NCBI GenBank assembly: GCA_021773015.1
Contig: JAJFKW010000001.1
Coordinates: forward strand, 124,001 to 188,000
DNA from: Woeseia sp.
GTDB taxonomy: Bacteria; Pseudomonadota; Gammaproteobacteria; Steroidobacterales; Woeseiaceae
Reading direction: 5' to 3'
DNA: 64,000 nucleotides
The notes below the pieces were generated by a model, which was not told where the DNA came from, did not search any database, and saw only the letters and a program-made list of their open reading frames with translations. Every line of letters begins with the position of its first letter. Position 1 is the stretch's first letter. The translations under genes and the position numbers were made by a program. This document shows positions 8,719 through 17,837 of the stretch, in pieces.

Positions 8719-8760
8719 ACAGTTACTTCTTTGTTCTTGTAAATGTAATTTCGTAACTGT
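8719..8760. promoter_or_regulatory. Dyad upstream of AAA-FHA gene
   Basis: ACAGTTAC (8719-8726) and GTAACTGT (8753-8760) are perfect 8-bp inverted arms 26 bp apart, in the AT-rich region between the divergent AAA-FHA and ccmA genes. The position, 40-80 bp before the AAA-FHA start, fits an operator with two half-sites. No regulator for it can be named. Confidence 0.35.
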
Positions 8761-8954
8761 GATTCCAGTTTACGATTGACCTGATCCGCTTGTAAACAAG
8801 AGTCACCCCGATCTATATCGATCAATAGGCCACGAATGCTATTTAATAGTTTGCTGCAACTAAATGATATTACCAATTGATTTTAAACGATAAATGATTG
8901 TCAAAAATCCGACAAATACGTTGTCTCCGAAGCACGACATAGGGAACCAAAGCG

Positions 8955-9569
8955 TTGGCTAGCCTACTTTCTGCAACCGAACTGCAACTGATTAGAGGGG
9001 ACCGCTGTCTTTTCAGCGATATTAGTTTTGCGCTAAATCGCGGTGAATTGTTGTTGATAGAGGGCCGAAATGGCAGCGGCAAAACCAGTTTACTTAAGGG
9101 GCTTGCCGGACTTCTGGATTTTGATGCCGGAAGTGTTTCCTGGGACGGGCAGCAAACCCGCAAAATCCGCCAGGAATTTCGCGCCGCTCTGGTTTGGCTG
9201 TCACATCGCAGCGGATTCAAGAACGATCTTTCGGCGAAGCATAATCTACGCTTTGAGTCTGGACTACGCTGTTTTGCGCACGATGATATCGATGCGGCCT
9301 TACGTAAAGTCGGCTTACATGAAGTGGCGGAGTTGCCGATGCGCGTCCTTTCGGCCGGCCAGCAGCGGCGTGTGGGACTTGCACGCATGATACTAGCTGC
9401 CGCACCGTTGTGGATGATGGATGAACCATTTACCAATCTCGACCATGATGGACAAGTGCTTGTTAAACAGTTAATTGACGGGCATTTGGCGGCAGGCGGT
9501 ATTGCTGTTATGGCATCACATCAGGATGTAGCGCTTGATGCTCCTGTCCAGCGCGTATCGTTGACATGA
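8955..9569 (+). CDS. ccmA: Heme exporter ATPase CcmA
   Basis: A 204-residue ABC ATPase, first gene of the cytochrome c maturation operon. Walker A GRNGSGKT is at 37-44, the signature LSAGQQRR at 132-139 and Walker B LWMMDEP at 152-158. With CcmB and CcmC it forms the CcmABCD complex, which releases holo-CcmE (heme chaperone) on ATP hydrolysis. The start chosen is TTG at 8955 with AGGGAA upstream; no ATG lies nearby in frame. Its TGA overlaps the ccmB ATG in an ATGA junction, so translation is probably coupled. Confidence 0.93.
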   Translation: MASLLSATELQLIRGDRCLFSDISFALNRGELLLIEGRNGSGKTSLLKGLAGLLDFDAGSVSWDGQQTRKIRQEFRAALVWLSHRSGFKNDLSAKHNLRFESGLRCFAHDDIDAALRKVGLHEVAELPMRVLSAGQQRRVGLARMILAAAPLWMMDEPFTNLDHDGQVLVKQLIDGHLAAGGIAVMASHQDVALDAPVQRVSLT

Positions 9570-10261
9570 GCACGCCTCTGCAGTTTCCGCGAATTGGTAG
9601 CGGTGTCTTTCAGCTAATGCGCCGAGACTTGTTGCTCGCCATAAAACGCCCTGGTGACGTGATAAATCCATTGTTTTTCTTTGCGATGATCGCGGCATTG
9701 TTTCCATTGGCGCTTGGCCCGGATATTCGGCAACTTGCCGCAATTGGGCCAGGCATCACCTGGGTTGCGGCTTTGCTATCGATGCTTCTGGCTCTGAATA
9801 GCTTGTTTTTGAACGACTTCGAGGACGGCAGCCTCGAGCAGCTGATCCTCAGTCCGCAGCCACTGCCTGTTATGGCGCTCGGAAAAACCGTAGTGCACTG
9901 GTTGCTGACTGGTTTACCATTAATTTTAGTATCGCCGCTGGTCGTTTGGAGTTATGGCCTCGATGACGCGGTCGTGACGGTTATGCTTGGGACCCTGCTG
10001 CCCGGTACCCTAAGCTTGAGTTTGCTAGGCTCCATTGGCGCCGCATTAACCGTTGGTCTGCAGAAAAGTAGCGCGCTACTAAGTTTATTGGTGTTGCCGC
10101 TGGCCATGCCGGTCTTGATATTTGGTGCGCGCACCGTGTCATTGGCGGTTGCTGGCGATGACATTTCCGCGGGACTCTATTTTCTATGGGGCTATTGCAT
10201 GTTGGCGCTTACGCTCGCACCATTTGCAACCGCTGCCGCACTGAGAATTAGCAACGAGTAA
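9566..10261 (+). CDS. ccmB: Heme exporter membrane protein CcmB
   Basis: A 231-residue inner-membrane protein with six hydrophobic helices, the membrane partner of CcmA in the CcmABCD release complex. Family-typical stretches are the N-terminal RRDLLLAIKRPGDVINPLFFF and the central FEDGSLEQLILSP loop. Length and order are those of other system I operons. The start overlaps ccmA by four bases (ATGA), and ccmC begins 10 bp after its stop. Confidence 0.93.
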   Translation: MSTPLQFPRIGSGVFQLMRRDLLLAIKRPGDVINPLFFFAMIAALFPLALGPDIRQLAAIGPGITWVAALLSMLLALNSLFLNDFEDGSLEQLILSPQPLPVMALGKTVVHWLLTGLPLILVSPLVVWSYGLDDAVVTVMLGTLLPGTLSLSLLGSIGAALTVGLQKSSALLSLLVLPLAMPVLIFGARTVSLAVAGDDISAGLYFLWGYCMLALTLAPFATAAALRISNE

Positions 10262-10271
10262 ACTCTGAATT

Positions 10272-11015
10272 ATGTGGAAATTCTTTCATAAACTCGCATC
10301 ACCGCCGCATTTCTATCGACTTGCGCCGCGCTTTGTCCTCGGATTTGGTGTCGTTGGCTGCGTATTGATTGGCTGGGGAACGTATGCCGGCCTGTTTCTC
10401 GCGCCGCCGGACTACCAGCAGAAAGATGCATTTCGAATTATTTATGTGCATGTTCCGGCCGCATACTTATCGATGATGGCGTATAGCATTATGGCAATAA
10501 GCGCCGGCATCGGACTCATATGGCGCATGAAGTTGGCGCATTCTGTGGCGGCAGCAGCGGCGCCGTTGGGCGCCTGGTTCACTTTTTCGGCATTGGTCAC
10601 CGGGGCTATCTGGGGTCGGCCCATGTGGGGAACTTGGTGGGAGTGGGGCGACCCAAGGGTAATGTCGGAATTACTGATGTTGTTTCTTTATATTGGGTAT
10701 ATCGCATTGAGAGTCGCCATCGATGAGATCGGCAAAGCGGATAAGGCCAGTGCGGTGCTCGCGCTGGTTGGCGCTGTCAATATTCCGATTATTCACTACT
10801 CAGTAGAGTGGTGGACTTCGGTACATCAAGGACAAACCGTGGTCGGCGGCAAAATGGCGCCGGAAATGCTGCAACCACTTTTACTTAACATTCTCGGATT
10901 TACGCTGTTGTTCGGCGCAATGTTGTTGTATCGCGTTCGTACAGAGGTATTGCACCGGGAGCGCCGTTCGCGTTGGGTCAAGGCAGAAGTGCTACAAACC
11001 GTGGGTGCTCCGTGA
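10272..11015 (+). CDS. ccmC: Heme-handling protein CcmC
   Basis: A 247-residue protein with six membrane helices. It carries the periplasmic tryptophan-rich motif, here WGTWWEWGDPRV, and the flanking periplasmic histidines (VHVPAAY and IIHYSVEWW), which bind heme and load it onto CcmE. In most homologues the residue after the third Trp is Asp; here it reads WG-DP, a small variation. It sits between ccmB and ccmD, and its stop shares one base with the ccmD start (TGATG). Confidence 0.93.
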   Translation: MWKFFHKLASPPHFYRLAPRFVLGFGVVGCVLIGWGTYAGLFLAPPDYQQKDAFRIIYVHVPAAYLSMMAYSIMAISAGIGLIWRMKLAHSVAAAAAPLGAWFTFSALVTGAIWGRPMWGTWWEWGDPRVMSELLMLFLYIGYIALRVAIDEIGKADKASAVLALVGAVNIPIIHYSVEWWTSVHQGQTVVGGKMAPEMLQPLLLNILGFTLLFGAMLLYRVRTEVLHRERRSRWVKAEVLQTVGAP

Positions 11016-11200
11016 TGGAATTTTTTGAAATGGGCGAATATGGCGGCTATATCTGGAGTTCGGTTAGCATCGCGTTTGCCGTTGTACTGATTGCCGCCGT
11101 TCAGTCGGTATTGCGGCACCGTGCGATGATGGCCGATATTGGGCGCAGGCTAAGCGCACTGCAGCAAGAAAATGATTCAACGAAGGAGAGAGAATCGTGA
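11015..11200 (+). CDS. ccmD: Small Ccm membrane protein CcmD
   Basis: A 61-residue protein with an N-terminal FFEMGEYGGYIWSSV stretch, one membrane helix and a charged cytoplasmic tail (RHRAMMADIGRRL...). This is the standard CcmD pattern: a single-pass protein that stabilises CcmC-CcmE and is needed for holo-CcmE release. The start is the ATG at 11015 overlapping the ccmC stop, rather than an upstream in-frame codon at 10973. It overlaps ccmE by four bases (GTGA). Confidence 0.88.
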   Translation: MEFFEMGEYGGYIWSSVSIAFAVVLIAAVQSVLRHRAMMADIGRRLSALQQENDSTKERES

Positions 11201-11676
11201 AACCTAGACAGCAACGGATGCTGGCGGTTGGTCTGGCCGCCGCAGGTATCGTGATAGCGGTCGCGCTAACGCTGCGCGCGTTTGAAGAGAACATGATGTT
11301 TTACGTTGAGATATCGGAAATCGCGGCAGGAAACGCGCCACAAGACCGAGATTTTCGGGTGGGTGGCTTGGTCGTCGATGGCAGCGTGCGCCGTGTGCCG
11401 GGTGAGCTCCAGGTTATGTTTACACTGTCGGATTTGGACAGTGAGCTTGACGTATCGTACGACGGCATACTTCCCGATTTGTTTCGCGAAGGCCAGGGCA
11501 TCATCGCCCATGGTCGGATGAACTCAGCGGGCGCGTTTGTGGCGGACGAAGTATTAGCAAAGCACGATGAAAATTATATGCCGCCAGAGGTCGCCGATAC
11601 GCTGGCCAAACACGCCGCAGCGAAGAAAGCGGCGATGCAGCAAGAAAAGGATAGTGAAGCTAAGGATGGTCAATGA
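11197..11676 (+). CDS. ccmE: Heme chaperone CcmE
   Basis: A 159-residue periplasmic heme chaperone with an N-terminal membrane anchor (about 9-28) and an OB-fold beta-barrel. The heme-attaching His123 lies in AKHDENYMPPEV, matching the HxxxY type with Tyr127 four residues later. The tail is Lys/Ala/Glu-rich. It receives heme from CcmC and passes it to the CcmF/CcmH ligase. It starts with GTG inside the ccmD stop (GTGA) and overlaps ccmF by four bases. Confidence 0.95.
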   Translation: MKPRQQRMLAVGLAAAGIVIAVALTLRAFEENMMFYVEISEIAAGNAPQDRDFRVGGLVVDGSVRRVPGELQVMFTLSDLDSELDVSYDGILPDLFREGQGIIAHGRMNSAGAFVADEVLAKHDENYMPPEVADTLAKHAAAKKAAMQQEKDSEAKDGQ

Positions 11677-13643
11677 TTCCTGAAGTAGGACATTTCGCAT
11701 TGATATTGGCGTTGTCACTGGCAATTTGTCAGGGCGTTTTGCCAATGATCGGCGCTTACCGAGGCGATGCGGCCATGATGGCGGTGGCACGCCCGGCTGC
11801 CATTGGGCAGTGGATTTTTGTACTAATTTCTTTTGTCTGTCTGACGGCTTCGTTTCTACAGGACGATTTTTCTGTCTTATACGTTGCCAGCCACTCCCAA
11901 TTGGCACTGCCGATTATCTACAAAATCTCAGCAGTTTGGAGCGCTCATGAAGGCTCGTTGCTGCTTTGGGTGCTGATACTCTCAACTTGGACCGTCGCAG
12001 TTGCACGTTATAGTCGTGAGCTGCCGGAAGAAATGGCAACGCGTGTCATCGCCGTACTCGGTTTGTTGACCGTGGGCTTTCTGCTGTTCACGTTATTGAC
12101 CTCAAATCCTTTTGAGCGCCTATGGCCGGCTGCTGCGGATGGCGCAGACCTCAATCCGCTGCTGCAAGACCCGGGACTCGCTATTCATCCGCCGATTCTG
12201 TATGTCGGCTACGTTGGCTTTTCAGTCGCTTTCGCATTTGCTGTTGCGGCGATGCTAGGTGGCGAGCTGGATCAGAAATGGGCACGTTGGACGCGCCCAT
12301 GGACCATCTGGGCCTGGTTATTCTTAACGGTGGGCATCGCATTGGGCAGTTGGTGGGCTTATTACGAGCTAGGCTGGGGTGGCTGGTGGTTTTGGGATCC
12401 GGTTGAAAACGCATCATTTATGCCTTGGCTCGTCGGTACTGCATTGATTCACTCACTGGCAGTAACCGAGAAGCGCGGTTTGTTCAAGAGCTGGACATTG
12501 CTGCTAGCGATTTCAGCGTTTTCGTTGAGCTTGTTGGGCACGTTCCTCGTACGCTCCGGCATTCTCGTTTCAGTACATGCGTTTGCTACCGATCCTACGC
12601 GCGGCGTCTTTATCCTGGCATTTCTTGGGATTGTGATTTTAAGTGCATTGATACTGTACGCGATGCGTGCGCCTGCCATGGACTCGCAAGCAGGGTTTCA
12701 TCCTTTGTCGCGCGAAACGTTTTTGCTGTTGAATAATATATTGCTGGTAATCGCCGCTACGCTGATTCTCGGCGGCACGCTCGCACCCTTGATCGTCGAT
12801 ATCATGAATGCGGGAAAGATTTCGGTTGGACCGCCATACTTTGAGTACGCCTTCGCGTTACCGATGGTTCCGCTGATATTCCTAGTCGGCGTTGGTATGC
12901 ACACCGCCTGGCGCACGCAAGCGCCGCAGGCTTTGTTGAAACAGCTGAGGTTACCGGCGGCGTTTGCGATTGTTGCCGGTGTCGCCGTGCCATTGGTGTT
13001 TTATGGGCGGTTCGGCGTGCTCCTCACAGTTGGTGTGGTTGCAGCGTTTTGGATTGCGGGGGTCTCATTAATACCGATCATTCGTTCGTTGAGAAGAGCA
13101 CCCGGCGCCGCCAGAATCACTCGCTCCGTACTCGGCATGTCAATTGCGCATTTTGGTGTTGGATTGTTCGTCATGGGCGTTACCGTCGTCTCCGCCTATA
13201 CGATCGAAGAGGACATCAGTCTACGAGTAGGCGAGCAATTTGATGTTGCGGGCTATACCTTCGAACTTAGAGAGCTTCGCGATATTGATGGTCCAAATTA
13301 TCGTGCGCTCGAAGGGCAAATCGAGGTTCGTAAAGACGGCGAATTCGTCGCGACATTAAGGCCGCAAAAGCGTACCTACCTGGTGCAAAGTTCGCCAATG
13401 ACCGAGGCTGGAATTGATGCAGGATGGAATCGGGACCTGTTTGTCGCTTTGGGAGATCCTTTAGGTGCAAATGCATGGAGCGTTAGGTTGCAGTACAAAC
13501 CGATGATTCGATTTATCTGGCTGGGCGCTTTGGTGATGGCACTCGGCGGCATTATCGCGGCAAGTGACCGGCGCTATAAACTATATGCGCAGGCACCCGA
13601 AAAAGGTCAGGCAAAGTCGCGTTTGGCTACGCAGAATTCCTAG
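11673..13643 (+). CDS. ccmF: Heme lyase membrane subunit CcmF
   Basis: A 656-residue polytopic protein with the tryptophan-rich WWD domain (WGGWWFWDPVEN at 235-246) and conserved periplasmic histidines such as SHSQLALPIIYK and AIHPPILY. It is the main ligase subunit that reduces CcmE heme and attaches it to CxxCH motifs of apocytochromes, with CcmH and CcmI. A large periplasmic domain lies before the last helix near the C-terminus. It overlaps ccmE by four bases (ATGA). Confidence 0.96.
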   Translation: MIPEVGHFALILALSLAICQGVLPMIGAYRGDAAMMAVARPAAIGQWIFVLISFVCLTASFLQDDFSVLYVASHSQLALPIIYKISAVWSAHEGSLLLWVLILSTWTVAVARYSRELPEEMATRVIAVLGLLTVGFLLFTLLTSNPFERLWPAAADGADLNPLLQDPGLAIHPPILYVGYVGFSVAFAFAVAAMLGGELDQKWARWTRPWTIWAWLFLTVGIALGSWWAYYELGWGGWWFWDPVENASFMPWLVGTALIHSLAVTEKRGLFKSWTLLLAISAFSLSLLGTFLVRSGILVSVHAFATDPTRGVFILAFLGIVILSALILYAMRAPAMDSQAGFHPLSRETFLLLNNILLVIAATLILGGTLAPLIVDIMNAGKISVGPPYFEYAFALPMVPLIFLVGVGMHTAWRTQAPQALLKQLRLPAAFAIVAGVAVPLVFYGRFGVLLTVGVVAAFWIAGVSLIPIIRSLRRAPGAARITRSVLGMSIAHFGVGLFVMGVTVVSAYTIEEDISLRVGEQFDVAGYTFELRELRDIDGPNYRALEGQIEVRKDGEFVATLRPQKRTYLVQSSPMTEAGIDAGWNRDLFVALGDPLGANAWSVRLQYKPMIRFIWLGALVMALGGIIAASDRRYKLYAQAPEKGQAKSRLATQNS

Positions 13644-13649
13644 TGATTA

Positions 13650-14192
13650 GTGACAATGAATAGATTCGCCGCACCGATCGGTGCATTCGTCCTGCTTTTG
13701 GTCGCTTTTGGTATTGGACTAACCCGCGATCCAAGTGCGCTGCCGTCGCCATTTATTGGCAAGCCGGCACCGCAGTTTGCGTTGCCTGAATTGCACGATC
13801 AAAAAGAGCAAGTGGACAATTCGTCGTTTTCCGGAAGCCCCGTACTTGTCAATTTTTGGGCCACTTGGTGTGTTGGCTGCAGGCAGGAGCATGCTTTCTT
13901 GATGCGTTTGGCCAAAGACAATGTTATTCCGATCTATGGGATCAATTGGCGTGACGATCGGGCTGCTGCAATTGAATGGCTTAAGCAACTCGGCAATCCT
14001 TACGTCAAGAATGGTTTTGATGGTGTAAATAGAACCGGGATCGATTGGGGCGTGTACGGCGCACCGGAAACATTCTTAGTCGATGGAAACGGCATCGTCA
14101 TCTACAAACATCTCGGACCGTTAAGCGACGGCGCATGGCAAAGCGAATTTGTGCCGAGATTATTAGAACTAGCGTCGGGGCAGACGCCATGA
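13650..14192 (+). CDS. ccmG: Periplasmic thioredoxin CcmG/DsbE
   Basis: A 180-residue membrane-anchored thioredoxin with a hydrophobic N-terminus (about 7-24) and active site WCVGC (Cys74, Cys77) in a NFWATW context. The GVYGAPETF segment carries the cis-Pro that CcmG proteins show near the active site. It keeps the heme-binding cysteines of apocytochromes or CcmH reduced. The start may be GTG 13650 or ATG 13656; neither has a strong ribosome site. It overlaps ccmH by four bases. Confidence 0.93.
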   Translation: MTMNRFAAPIGAFVLLLVAFGIGLTRDPSALPSPFIGKPAPQFALPELHDQKEQVDNSSFSGSPVLVNFWATWCVGCRQEHAFLMRLAKDNVIPIYGINWRDDRAAAIEWLKQLGNPYVKNGFDGVNRTGIDWGVYGAPETFLVDGNGIVIYKHLGPLSDGAWQSEFVPRLLELASGQTP

Positions 14193-14638
14193 GGCTGTCG
14201 ATCACAGTACTTGTTATCTCGTTGTCGCTAATGTCGAAATCGGTGCAAGCAATCGACCCGGAACAAGCATTCGATGATCCGCAGCTACAGTCTCGGTACG
14301 AGACCATCATTGCTGAGGTCCGCTGTCTGAAATGTCAAAATCAGACCATCAAAGATTCCAACGCGTTTTTGGCTGACGACCTGCGTAGAGAAATCCGCCG
14401 CCTGTTGAGTGAGGGCAATACCGACGCGGAAGTCTACGACTTTCTCGTACTACGATACGGTGAATTCGCGCTTTACCGTCCACGTAAGAGCGGCAAAACT
14501 TTGATATTGTGGTTGGCGCCGTTCATTTTCTTCGGTGTCGGTGGATATGTTTTTTCGCGCGTATTGCGCCGGCGAATGGCGTTGCCAGTCGATGAGTTGC
14601 CGGTCGATGACAATGCTAACCCGACCGAGCGCAGCTGA
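14189..14638 (+). CDS. ccmH: Thiol-disulfide/heme ligation protein CcmH
   Basis: A 149-residue protein with a signal peptide (cleavage near SVQA-ID), the redox motif RCLKCQNQ (Cys46, Cys49) that matches the LRCxxC signature, and a C-terminal membrane helix (about 103-122). It binds apocytochromes and works with CcmF and CcmI. The ATG at 14189 is chosen because it overlaps the ccmG stop (ATGA) and yields a clean signal peptide; a longer frame from 14045 would run through ccmG. It is the short form, with the TPR part encoded separately as CcmI. Confidence 0.93.
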   Translation: MRLSITVLVISLSLMSKSVQAIDPEQAFDDPQLQSRYETIIAEVRCLKCQNQTIKDSNAFLADDLRREIRRLLSEGNTDAEVYDFLVLRYGEFALYRPRKSGKTLILWLAPFIFFGVGGYVFSRVLRRRMALPVDELPVDDNANPTERS

Positions 14639-15639
14639 TGTTGTGGGTTATCTTTCTATTAATGCTGGCTGCTGCACTGGTCTTTGTCGTTTTGCCAGTC
14701 TACAAGATTGAACGAAAATTCAATTTTGCATCGATTTTCGGTGTGCTTGCGATAATAGTGACATCGGTGCTGACGTATTCAATGATTGGCAGCCCAGATG
14801 CGAAATCGGGTCGCTCTATGCCAGATTCCATCGACGATATGGTCGCGGCGCTCGACAGCAGGCTTCAGGAAGACCCAGACGATTTGGCAGGCTGGAAAAT
14901 GCTTGGCCGTTCTTATATGCAACTGCAAGATTTTCCAAATGCGATCAACGCGTACGAATACGCCGTGGAGTTGGAGTCTTCACAAAACGGAGAGACGCTC
15001 ATTGGGTTGGGTGAAGCGGTCTTGAGTAACGACAGCGCGTCGATGGCCGGCCGCGCCGGGGAATTGTTCGAAAGTGGGTTGGCCCTTGCACCAAATAATC
15101 CGCAAGGACTGTTTTATGGCGGGCTGTCGGCATTGCAGCGGGGCGATAAGATTTTGGCCGCGGATCGCTGGGAGGCTTTACTTGCGATGTCGCCGCCGGC
15201 AGAGATTCAATCGGTCTTGAAGACGCGAATTGCAGAATGGCGCGGATTGCCAGTTGAGAGTAGTGCGAGTATGCAACCTGCTGGCGCGGTGTCCAGCGCG
15301 GAGTTTATCGTCGATGTGAGTGTTGCAGAAGGTTTCATACCGGCAATTGATCCCGGGGCAAGCGTATTTGTCATCGCGAGAGACCCAGCGCAGCCCGCAC
15401 CGCCGATAGCTGTGGTCAGACGAAAAGCGGGCGAGCTTCCGGATCGGATAACACTTTCGGATGCGAACGCAATGATACCGGGCCGCGTGCCATCAGCATT
15501 TTCCGAGTTAGAAATTGTTGTGCGGATTTCGGTTTCCGGCCAACCTATAGCCAGTTCTGGAGACTGGTTTGGTGACGGTGTAATGAATACAGCGGAAGGA
15601 GGGTCTATTTCCGTGCTCGTCGACCGCCAGGTACCTTAG
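14638..15639 (+). CDS. ccmI: TPR apocytochrome chaperone CcmI
   Basis: A 333-residue protein with two membrane helices at the N-terminus (about 1-20 and 32-50), a TPR region from about 65 to 190 (for example DDLAGWKMLGRSYMQL), and a C-terminal periplasmic beta-rich domain of the CcmI/CycH type (about 220-330). It delivers apocytochrome c to CcmFH. The start overlaps the ccmH stop by one base (TGATG). A small hairpin, ACCTTA-GAAG-TAAGGT (15633-15648), spans the stop codon and may attenuate transcription, though no strong T-tract follows. Confidence 0.88.
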   Translation: MLWVIFLLMLAAALVFVVLPVYKIERKFNFASIFGVLAIIVTSVLTYSMIGSPDAKSGRSMPDSIDDMVAALDSRLQEDPDDLAGWKMLGRSYMQLQDFPNAINAYEYAVELESSQNGETLIGLGEAVLSNDSASMAGRAGELFESGLALAPNNPQGLFYGGLSALQRGDKILAADRWEALLAMSPPAEIQSVLKTRIAEWRGLPVESSASMQPAGAVSSAEFIVDVSVAEGFIPAIDPGASVFVIARDPAQPAPPIAVVRRKAGELPDRITLSDANAMIPGRVPSAFSELEIVVRISVSGQPIASSGDWFGDGVMNTAEGGSISVLVDRQVP

Positions 15640-15687
15640 AAGTAAGGTCAATTTCACTCGCACAACGTCCAATAAGATAACAACAAT

Positions 15688-17394
15688 ATGCATAAGTACG
15701 AGTTAGTTCGTTCGCCGGCGGGTGATAAGTTACGCGTTCCGGTAAGTGGCAGTGCATTGATGCGATTTCCACTATATAACAAAGGCACGGGCTTCACGCT
15801 TGACGAACGCCGTAAGCTCAAGCTGGAAGGTGCTTTGCCGGCACAGCACAATGACATTGAAACACAAGCAGACCGCAGCTTCCGCACGATCATGTTTAAT
15901 GATGATCCAGTAGGACGGCATATCAGTCTTGCGGCACTACAAGATCGGAATGAACATCTCTACTACCGCGTCTTACGTCGGCATCTCGAAGAATTGATGC
16001 CGATTGTCTATACGCCAACCGTTGGCAAGGCATCGCAATATTTCAGCCGCGTTTTTCGTCGTGGACGCGGCATTTGGATCACACCAGAACACCGCGGTCG
16101 GATTGCAGAAGTTCTGCAAACTGCAGCGCCTTATAGCGATGTCGAACTGATGGTTGTGACCGACAACGAATCGATTCTCGGCATTGGTGACCAAGGCGCA
16201 GGCGGAATGGCAATTAGCGTTGGTAAGCTAGCGTTGTATTGCGCTGGTGCCGGAATTCACCCCGCACGCACATTGCCAATTAGTCTCGATGTAGGTACCG
16301 ACAATCAATCATTGTTAGACGACTCGCTGTATTTAGGCTGGCGACAGCCGCGGTTGCGCGGGTCCGAGTACGAGTCATTGGTGGCAGAGTTCATAGATGC
16401 GACGCGTCATGTTTTTCCATCGGCCATGATCCAGTGGGAAGATTTTCGGAAAGACAACGCACTGCAAATTCTCGACCGATACAGAGATGTCATACCATCC
16501 TTCAATGACGATATTCAAGGCACCGGGGCGGTCGCCGTTGCCTGCCTGATCGCTGCAGGAAAAATATCCAAACAGCCGGTGGAAAACAGCAGAATTCTTA
16601 TTTATGGGGCTGGTGCTGCGGGCTTGGGGATCGCGCGCCAACTTCGCGAATTGATGCGCTCAAATGGTGTCACCGATGATGCATTATGGCGCTCGATTTT
16701 GGTGATGGATAGTCGCGGTATGTTGACCGATGGTCGAGAAAATCTCGATGCTTACAAGAAGGAAATGGCGTGGCCCGAGCAGCTCGCTAGCGAATTGTTT
16801 CCAAACCTTACTCAGCGACGCGATTTAGCCGGCGTTGTTTCGGTCTACCGGCCAACGGCTTTAGTCGGGGCATCTGGACAGGCCAACGCTTTCAATGAGG
16901 TGGCCGTAACGGCTATGGCAGCACACATCGAGCAACCGGCAATATTGGCGATGTCTAACCCAACATCGATCAGTGAGGGTATACCAGAAGATATTTTGCG
17001 CTGGACTGACGGCAAAGCACTTGTCGCAACCGGTAGCCCGTTTGAGGATGTCATCGTTGATGGAAACCGTCGCAGAATTGGCCAAGCAAACAATGTGTTC
17101 GTATTTCCTGGTCTCGGATTGGGAGCGATCGTCAGCGGTGCGCGGCAAGTAACCGATGGCATGATCACGGCTTCCTCCAAAGCATTGGCCGCTAGTCTGA
17201 GCACTTCAGAAATTGAAGAACGCTGTCTGATGCCGAAAGTGTCGCGACTTTGGGAAGTTTGCGGCGATGTTGGAGTGGCAGTTGCTCGACAAGCCGTCAG
17301 CGATGGCGTTAGCGACATGGCGCTCGACGATATCGAACAGAAGGTTTCCGCGTATCGTTGGACGCCACGATACCCCGAGATTATTTGTGACTGA
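15688..17394 (+). CDS. maeA: NAD-dependent malic enzyme
   Basis: A 568-residue enzyme that decarboxylates malate to pyruvate with reduction of NAD(P). The catalytic Tyr is in VYTPTVG (about 107-113) and the catalytic Lys in GGMAISVGK (Lys180). Metal ligands are in FNDDIQGTG, and the nucleotide-binding loop is YGAGAAGLG. This is the large 'eukaryotic-like' SfcA/MaeA form; NAD preference is assumed from the family. It lies 48 bp behind ccmI in the same direction. A functional link to Ccm is not expected. Confidence 0.93.
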   Translation: MHKYELVRSPAGDKLRVPVSGSALMRFPLYNKGTGFTLDERRKLKLEGALPAQHNDIETQADRSFRTIMFNDDPVGRHISLAALQDRNEHLYYRVLRRHLEELMPIVYTPTVGKASQYFSRVFRRGRGIWITPEHRGRIAEVLQTAAPYSDVELMVVTDNESILGIGDQGAGGMAISVGKLALYCAGAGIHPARTLPISLDVGTDNQSLLDDSLYLGWRQPRLRGSEYESLVAEFIDATRHVFPSAMIQWEDFRKDNALQILDRYRDVIPSFNDDIQGTGAVAVACLIAAGKISKQPVENSRILIYGAGAAGLGIARQLRELMRSNGVTDDALWRSILVMDSRGMLTDGRENLDAYKKEMAWPEQLASELFPNLTQRRDLAGVVSVYRPTALVGASGQANAFNEVAVTAMAAHIEQPAILAMSNPTSISEGIPEDILRWTDGKALVATGSPFEDVIVDGNRRRIGQANNVFVFPGLGLGAIVSGARQVTDGMITASSKALAASLSTSEIEERCLMPKVSRLWEVCGDVGVAVARQAVSDGVSDMALDDIEQKVSAYRWTPRYPEIICD

Positions 17395-17432
17395 CGCTTA
17401 CGGCAGTTTATCTTTGCGGACTAATAATCAAC

Positions 17433-17837
17433 ATGGATAGAAATGATTCAATAGAAGCAGCACCAATGTGCTTCGCGTGTGGCCCAGAAAACACGATCGG
17501 CCTGAAAATCGAGTTTACCGTTGAGGGCGACAGTTGCTTCGGAGAATTCACGGCGACGGCAAATCATGTTGGTTTTCAAAATACAGTCCACGGCGGCATT
17601 TTGTTCGCGTGTTTAGACGACGTAATGGCAAACGTGCTATATCGGCAAAATCGAAAGGCACACACCGCAAAATGCGAAATTCGCTATCGGCAAGCGCTGG
17701 AAGTTGGAAAGACAATCACTCTCAATGGATGGATCGAGAGTGAACGGCGTCGCCTAGTTGTCATGAAGGCAGAGGCTAAACTTAAGGAAGATGATTCGTT
17801 GGTTGCAGAATGCGACGCTAGTTTTATGCTCGCTTAA
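17433..17837 (+). CDS. PaaI-like hotdog-fold thioesterase
   Basis: A 134-residue single hotdog-domain protein. The helix-start motif VHGGILFACLDDVMAN (about 53-68) has the HGG and acidic residue used by PaaI/YbgC-like thioesterases. CFACGPEN near the N-terminus matches a subgroup of these proteins. It probably hydrolyses an acyl-CoA or acyl-ACP; the substrate is unknown. It lies 38 bp after maeA. Its stop overlaps the end of a possible small minus-strand gene. Confidence 0.82.
   Translation: MDRNDSIEAAPMCFACGPENTIGLKIEFTVEGDSCFGEFTATANHVGFQNTVHGGILFACLDDVMANVLYRQNRKAHTAKCEIRYRQALEVGKTITLNGWIESERRRLVVMKAEAKLKEDDSLVAECDASFMLA

Noticed and set aside
8870-9436. 188-codon minus-strand ORF opposite ccmA
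   Set aside because: It is a shadow of the clear ccmA reading frame; it is rich in Ser, Arg and Pro and has no recognisable motif.
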